Source: JAAFIP01 sp043778205
GTDB lineage: Bacteria > Pseudomonadota > Gammaproteobacteria > Burkholderiales > Burkholderiaceae_C
Direction of reading: 5' to 3'
DNA length: 14,678 nucleotides
NCBI GenBank assembly: GCA_043778205.1
Contig: JAYWGO010000116.1
Coordinates: 1 to 14,678 of the forward strand
Part shown: one piece after another, positions 13,241 through 14,678 of the stretch
How the letters are laid out: every line of letters begins with the position of its first letter
Numbering within the stretch: the first letter of the stretch is position 1
Notes under the pieces: generated by a model
The model's input: only the letters and a program-made list of their open reading frames with translations
Database searches by the model: none
What the model was told of the DNA's origin: nothing
Program-made: the position numbers and the translations under genes

Positions 13241-14161
13241 TTAAGCGGTGTTGGGCCCCACGTGGGCCAGAGGTATCCCCAGTGCGATAAGCAACCTGTG
13301 GGCCAGGTTGGGGTAGTCGGTGATCAAACCGTCCACGCCCATAGCTATGACTTGGGCCAAGTCGCCCTCGGTGTTGATGGTCCAGGGCACTACCTGCAGC
13401 CCCAGCGACTGGGCGCGCACCACCAGTGCGGGGCTCATGTCCCCAAAATAGGGCGACCATACGGCACCGCCGGCTGCGCTGACCATGCTGGGCACGTCGG
13501 CATGGTCAGCGCTGCGCAGCGCGCCTGTCCAGCAGGCCTTGCCTGCTTGGGGGCTGATGTTGTCTGTCCACGGCTGCTGCGCGCTGAGGTAGGCGGTGCG
13601 CAGGCTGGGGGCGCGCTGCTGCACCAAGGCCAGGGTGCGCCAGTCAAAGCTTTGCACTATCACCCGTTGTTGCATGCTGTGGGCTTGCACCACGGCCAGT
13701 AAGTTGTCTACAAATGCTTCAGGGCTGACGGTTTCATGCGGGTGGTCGGGCGAAATTTTGGTTTCAATATTAAAGTGCACGTGGGTGGCCTGCAGGCGTT
13801 CAAACAGCTCGGCCAATGAGGGCATGTGGGTGCCGTCCAGCGGTGTTTGGCTGGCAAAGCGCTGGGCATACGGGCTGGCAGGGTTAATGCGGCCTACGTC
13901 AAAGCTTTGCAGCTGCTTAAAACTAAGCTGGTTAACCAGCACAGGCGCTGGCAGCCACTGGCCCCGCGCATCGCGGGTAATCTCGGGGTTCAGTGCCCGG
14001 TCGTGGCTGATAACCACCACCCCGTCACTGCTGACACCTACGTCCAGCTCTAGCGTGCTAACCCCAATGCGCAGGGCCTCGTCGTAGGCGGGCAAGGTAT
14101 TTTCCGGCAGCAGGCCCCGCGCGCCTCGGTGGCCTTGCAGGTCAAAAAATCGGGCTTTCAT
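13241..14161 (-). CDS. Glycerophosphodiester phosphodiesterase
   Basis: A 306-residue GDPD-family enzyme that hydrolyses glycerophosphodiesters to sn-glycerol-3-phosphate and an alcohol. Catalytic and metal residues are visible in order: QGHRGARGLLPENT (His11, Arg12, Glu20), LELDV (Glu38, Asp40), SHDRAL (His53), IETK (Glu133, Lys135), then WTINTE and the barrel end GVDGLITDYPN. No signal peptide is seen, so it is probably cytoplasmic, as with UgpQ. Length is slightly above the core family size. No ribosome site precedes the start; a -10-like CATAAT lies 6 bp upstream, so the message could be leaderless. It is possibly the first gene of an operon with the amino-acid transporter. Confidence 0.94.
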   Translation of the reverse strand: MKARFFDLQGHRGARGLLPENTLPAYDEALRIGVSTLELDVGVSSDGVVVISHDRALNPEITRDARGQWLPAPVLVNQLSFKQLQSFDVGRINPASPYAQRFASQTPLDGTHMPSLAELFERLQATHVHFNIETKISPDHPHETVSPEAFVDNLLAVVQAHSMQQRVIVQSFDWRTLALVQQRAPSLRTAYLSAQQPWTDNISPQAGKACWTGALRSADHADVPSMVSAAGGAVWSPYFGDMSPALVVRAQSLGLQVVPWTINTEGDLAQVIAMGVDGLITDYPNLAHRLLIALGIPLAHVGPNTA

Positions 14162-14166
14162 GGGCT

Positions 14167-14232
14167 AATTATGTACCAAATGGGCTTATGGCCCAAGGAA
14201 ATGCTGCACGGGTAGCTATGTATTTTGTAGTG
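14167..14232 (+). repeat. Dispersed repeat, copy C (intergenic)
   Basis: Copy C (core 14182-14219), in the opposite orientation to A and B. It shares GGCCCAAGGAAATGCTGCAC with copy A exactly, but has GGGTAGCTAT in place of AAGCAGCTAT, which breaks the central hairpin by one mismatch. It lies upstream of the phosphodiesterase gene and carries the weak -35. Confidence 0.75.
14168..14196 (-). promoter_or_regulatory. Weak candidate promoter for the phosphodiesterase gene
   Basis: CATAAT (14173-14168, 5/6 match to the -10) lies 17 bp from TTGGGC (14196-14191, 3/6 match to the -35). The -35 lies inside repeat copy C. Transcription would start at or next to the ATG at 14161. Only the -10 is convincing. 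Confidence 0.25.
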
Positions 14233-14419
14233 GCTTGGTTTGTTTTTGCTTGAGGTTTTTAGCAGCCCGTGGCAATGCTTTTGTGGGTCTATTCACCTTG
14301 GTCGGGCGACGGGACATGTTATTTGCAAACTTCCGCGAATCACGCGCAGGTAACCGAAGTATTTGCCCGTTTGGTAGTACGACGCGCCTTCGCTCCAGTT
14401 TGCACAAACCCGCTCCCAT
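14216..14419 (-). other. Uncertain small basic reading frame (67 residues)
   Basis: A 67-residue frame starting MGAGLCKLERRRVVLPNG, rich in Lys and Arg, with a good ribosome site (AGGGAGA, 5 nt before ATG). Residues 10-24 come from the left arm of the inverted repeat. Its TAG stop lies at the edge of repeat copy C. I recognise no family, and no promoter is evident. It may be a real small basic protein or a remnant. Confidence 0.25.
14338..14390 (+). repeat. Inverted repeat, left arm
   Basis: This 53-bp segment matches the reverse complement of 14624-14676 at 51 positions, the differences being at 14353 and 14356. Read on the minus strand it encodes RRVVLPNGQILRLPARD in one frame and GASYYQTGKYFGYLRVI in another. 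Weaker similarity extends about 15 bp inward. Confidence 0.9.
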
Positions 14420-14623
14420 CGCTTCTCCCTGTCAACTTTGGTAGGTGAAGGCACGTGGGGCAACCGTGTGTGGCAGTGACCAGCAGAGTACAACCTAAAG
14501 ACCGGGAACACGCAGGGCTAGGTTTGCAGCGGCAACCGAAACCTTAACCCTCTACGCATTAAATGCCCCCACACCAAACTGGCAAAGCGTCGATTGAGTG
14601 TGGCCTTGATGAAAATCTGGAAA

Positions 14624-14676
14624 AAGGCGCGTCGTACTACCAAACGGGCAAATACTTAGGCTACCTGCGCGTGATT
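14624..14676 (-). repeat. Inverted repeat, right arm
   Basis: Partner of the left arm, 233 bp away and in opposite orientation, ending 2 bp from the window edge. The match may continue outside. Read on the plus strand it gives the same RRVVLPNGQILRLPARD peptide, or GASYYQTGKYLGYLRVI in the other open frame. Confidence 0.9.
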
Positions 14677-14678
14677 TT

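Larger units (their letters stand above)
14233..14678. other. Region without a confident gene
   Basis: These 446 bp hold no recognisable gene. They contain the two arms of the inverted repeat and, between them, a 6-bp stem AACCTA/TAGGTT (14492-14497, 14519-14524). On the plus strand an ATG at 14563 opens a frame that runs off the right edge (at least 38 residues, containing GASYYQTGKYLGYLRVI). On the minus strand a 72-residue frame (14293-14511) contains the near-identical GASYYQTGKYFGYLRVI. Confidence 0.6.

Noticed and set aside
14481..14540. An integron attC-like site (AACCTA/TAGGTT stem)
   Set aside because: No GTTRRRY/RYYYAAC core pair and no integrase; the stem is only 6 bp.
14338..14676. 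Template/variable repeats of a diversity-generating retroelement
   Set aside because: The two mismatches are not confined to adenines of one copy, the repeats are inverted, and no reverse transcriptase is present.
14563..14678. An AP2-like DNA-binding domain in the GASYYQTGKY frame
   Set aside because: The resemblance (G-x-SYY-x-x-GK-Y-x-x-x-LRV) is short and from memory; the frame is cut by the window edge and a different frame of the same DNA is better conserved.

Overview
The window reads as chromosomal DNA of a betaproteobacterium, most likely Burkholderiales and probably Comamonadaceae. This is inferred from overall protein character, the moderately high GC content and a dispersed repeat that resembles, from memory, repeats in that family. 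Nearly everything is transition-metal homeostasis. No tRNA, rRNA, CRISPR array, transposase or phage gene is visible.

Left part (1-3166, minus strand): a probable copper-resistance operon. Its transcription order is a small secreted Cys/His protein, a small secreted protein of unknown family, a TolC-family outer-membrane lipoprotein and a Tat-exported multicopper oxidase that runs off the left edge. A promoter candidate lies so close to the first start codon that the mRNA may be leaderless. Next (3245-5347) is a divergent metal-efflux module. A CadR/PbrR-type MerR regulator (+) faces a short CDF-like cation transporter followed by an HMA-MauE/DoxX fusion (-). The intergenic region holds a 19-bp-spacer MerR-type promoter.

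Centre (5396-11594): a zinc-limitation locus around a bidirectional control region with two 15-bp palindromes, probably Zur operators. To the left run zur, a LolD/MacB-like ATPase, an FtsX-like permease, a small secreted four-Cys protein and a DUF3299 protein. These are tightly packed, with ATGA overlaps at zur-ATPase and ATPase-permease. To the right run an unlisted 52-residue membrane protein and znuC-znuB-znuA. The logic would be zinc import to the right and an accessory envelope system of unknown function to the left, both under one regulator.

Right part (11609-14161, minus strand): a glycerophosphodiester phosphodiesterase, a family-3 amino-acid-binding lipoprotein and its permease. The ATPase partner is not in the window. 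The last 460 bp hold no confident gene. They contain a 53-bp inverted repeat (51/53 matches) around 233 bp.

A dispersed repeat of about 65-70 bp occurs three times. Copy A lies in frame inside the HMA-MauE gene. Copy B forms the ATPase stop/permease start junction. Copy C lies upstream of the phosphodiesterase gene. Together with the zur-linked accessory ABC system and the terminal inverted repeat, this is the least explained material here.
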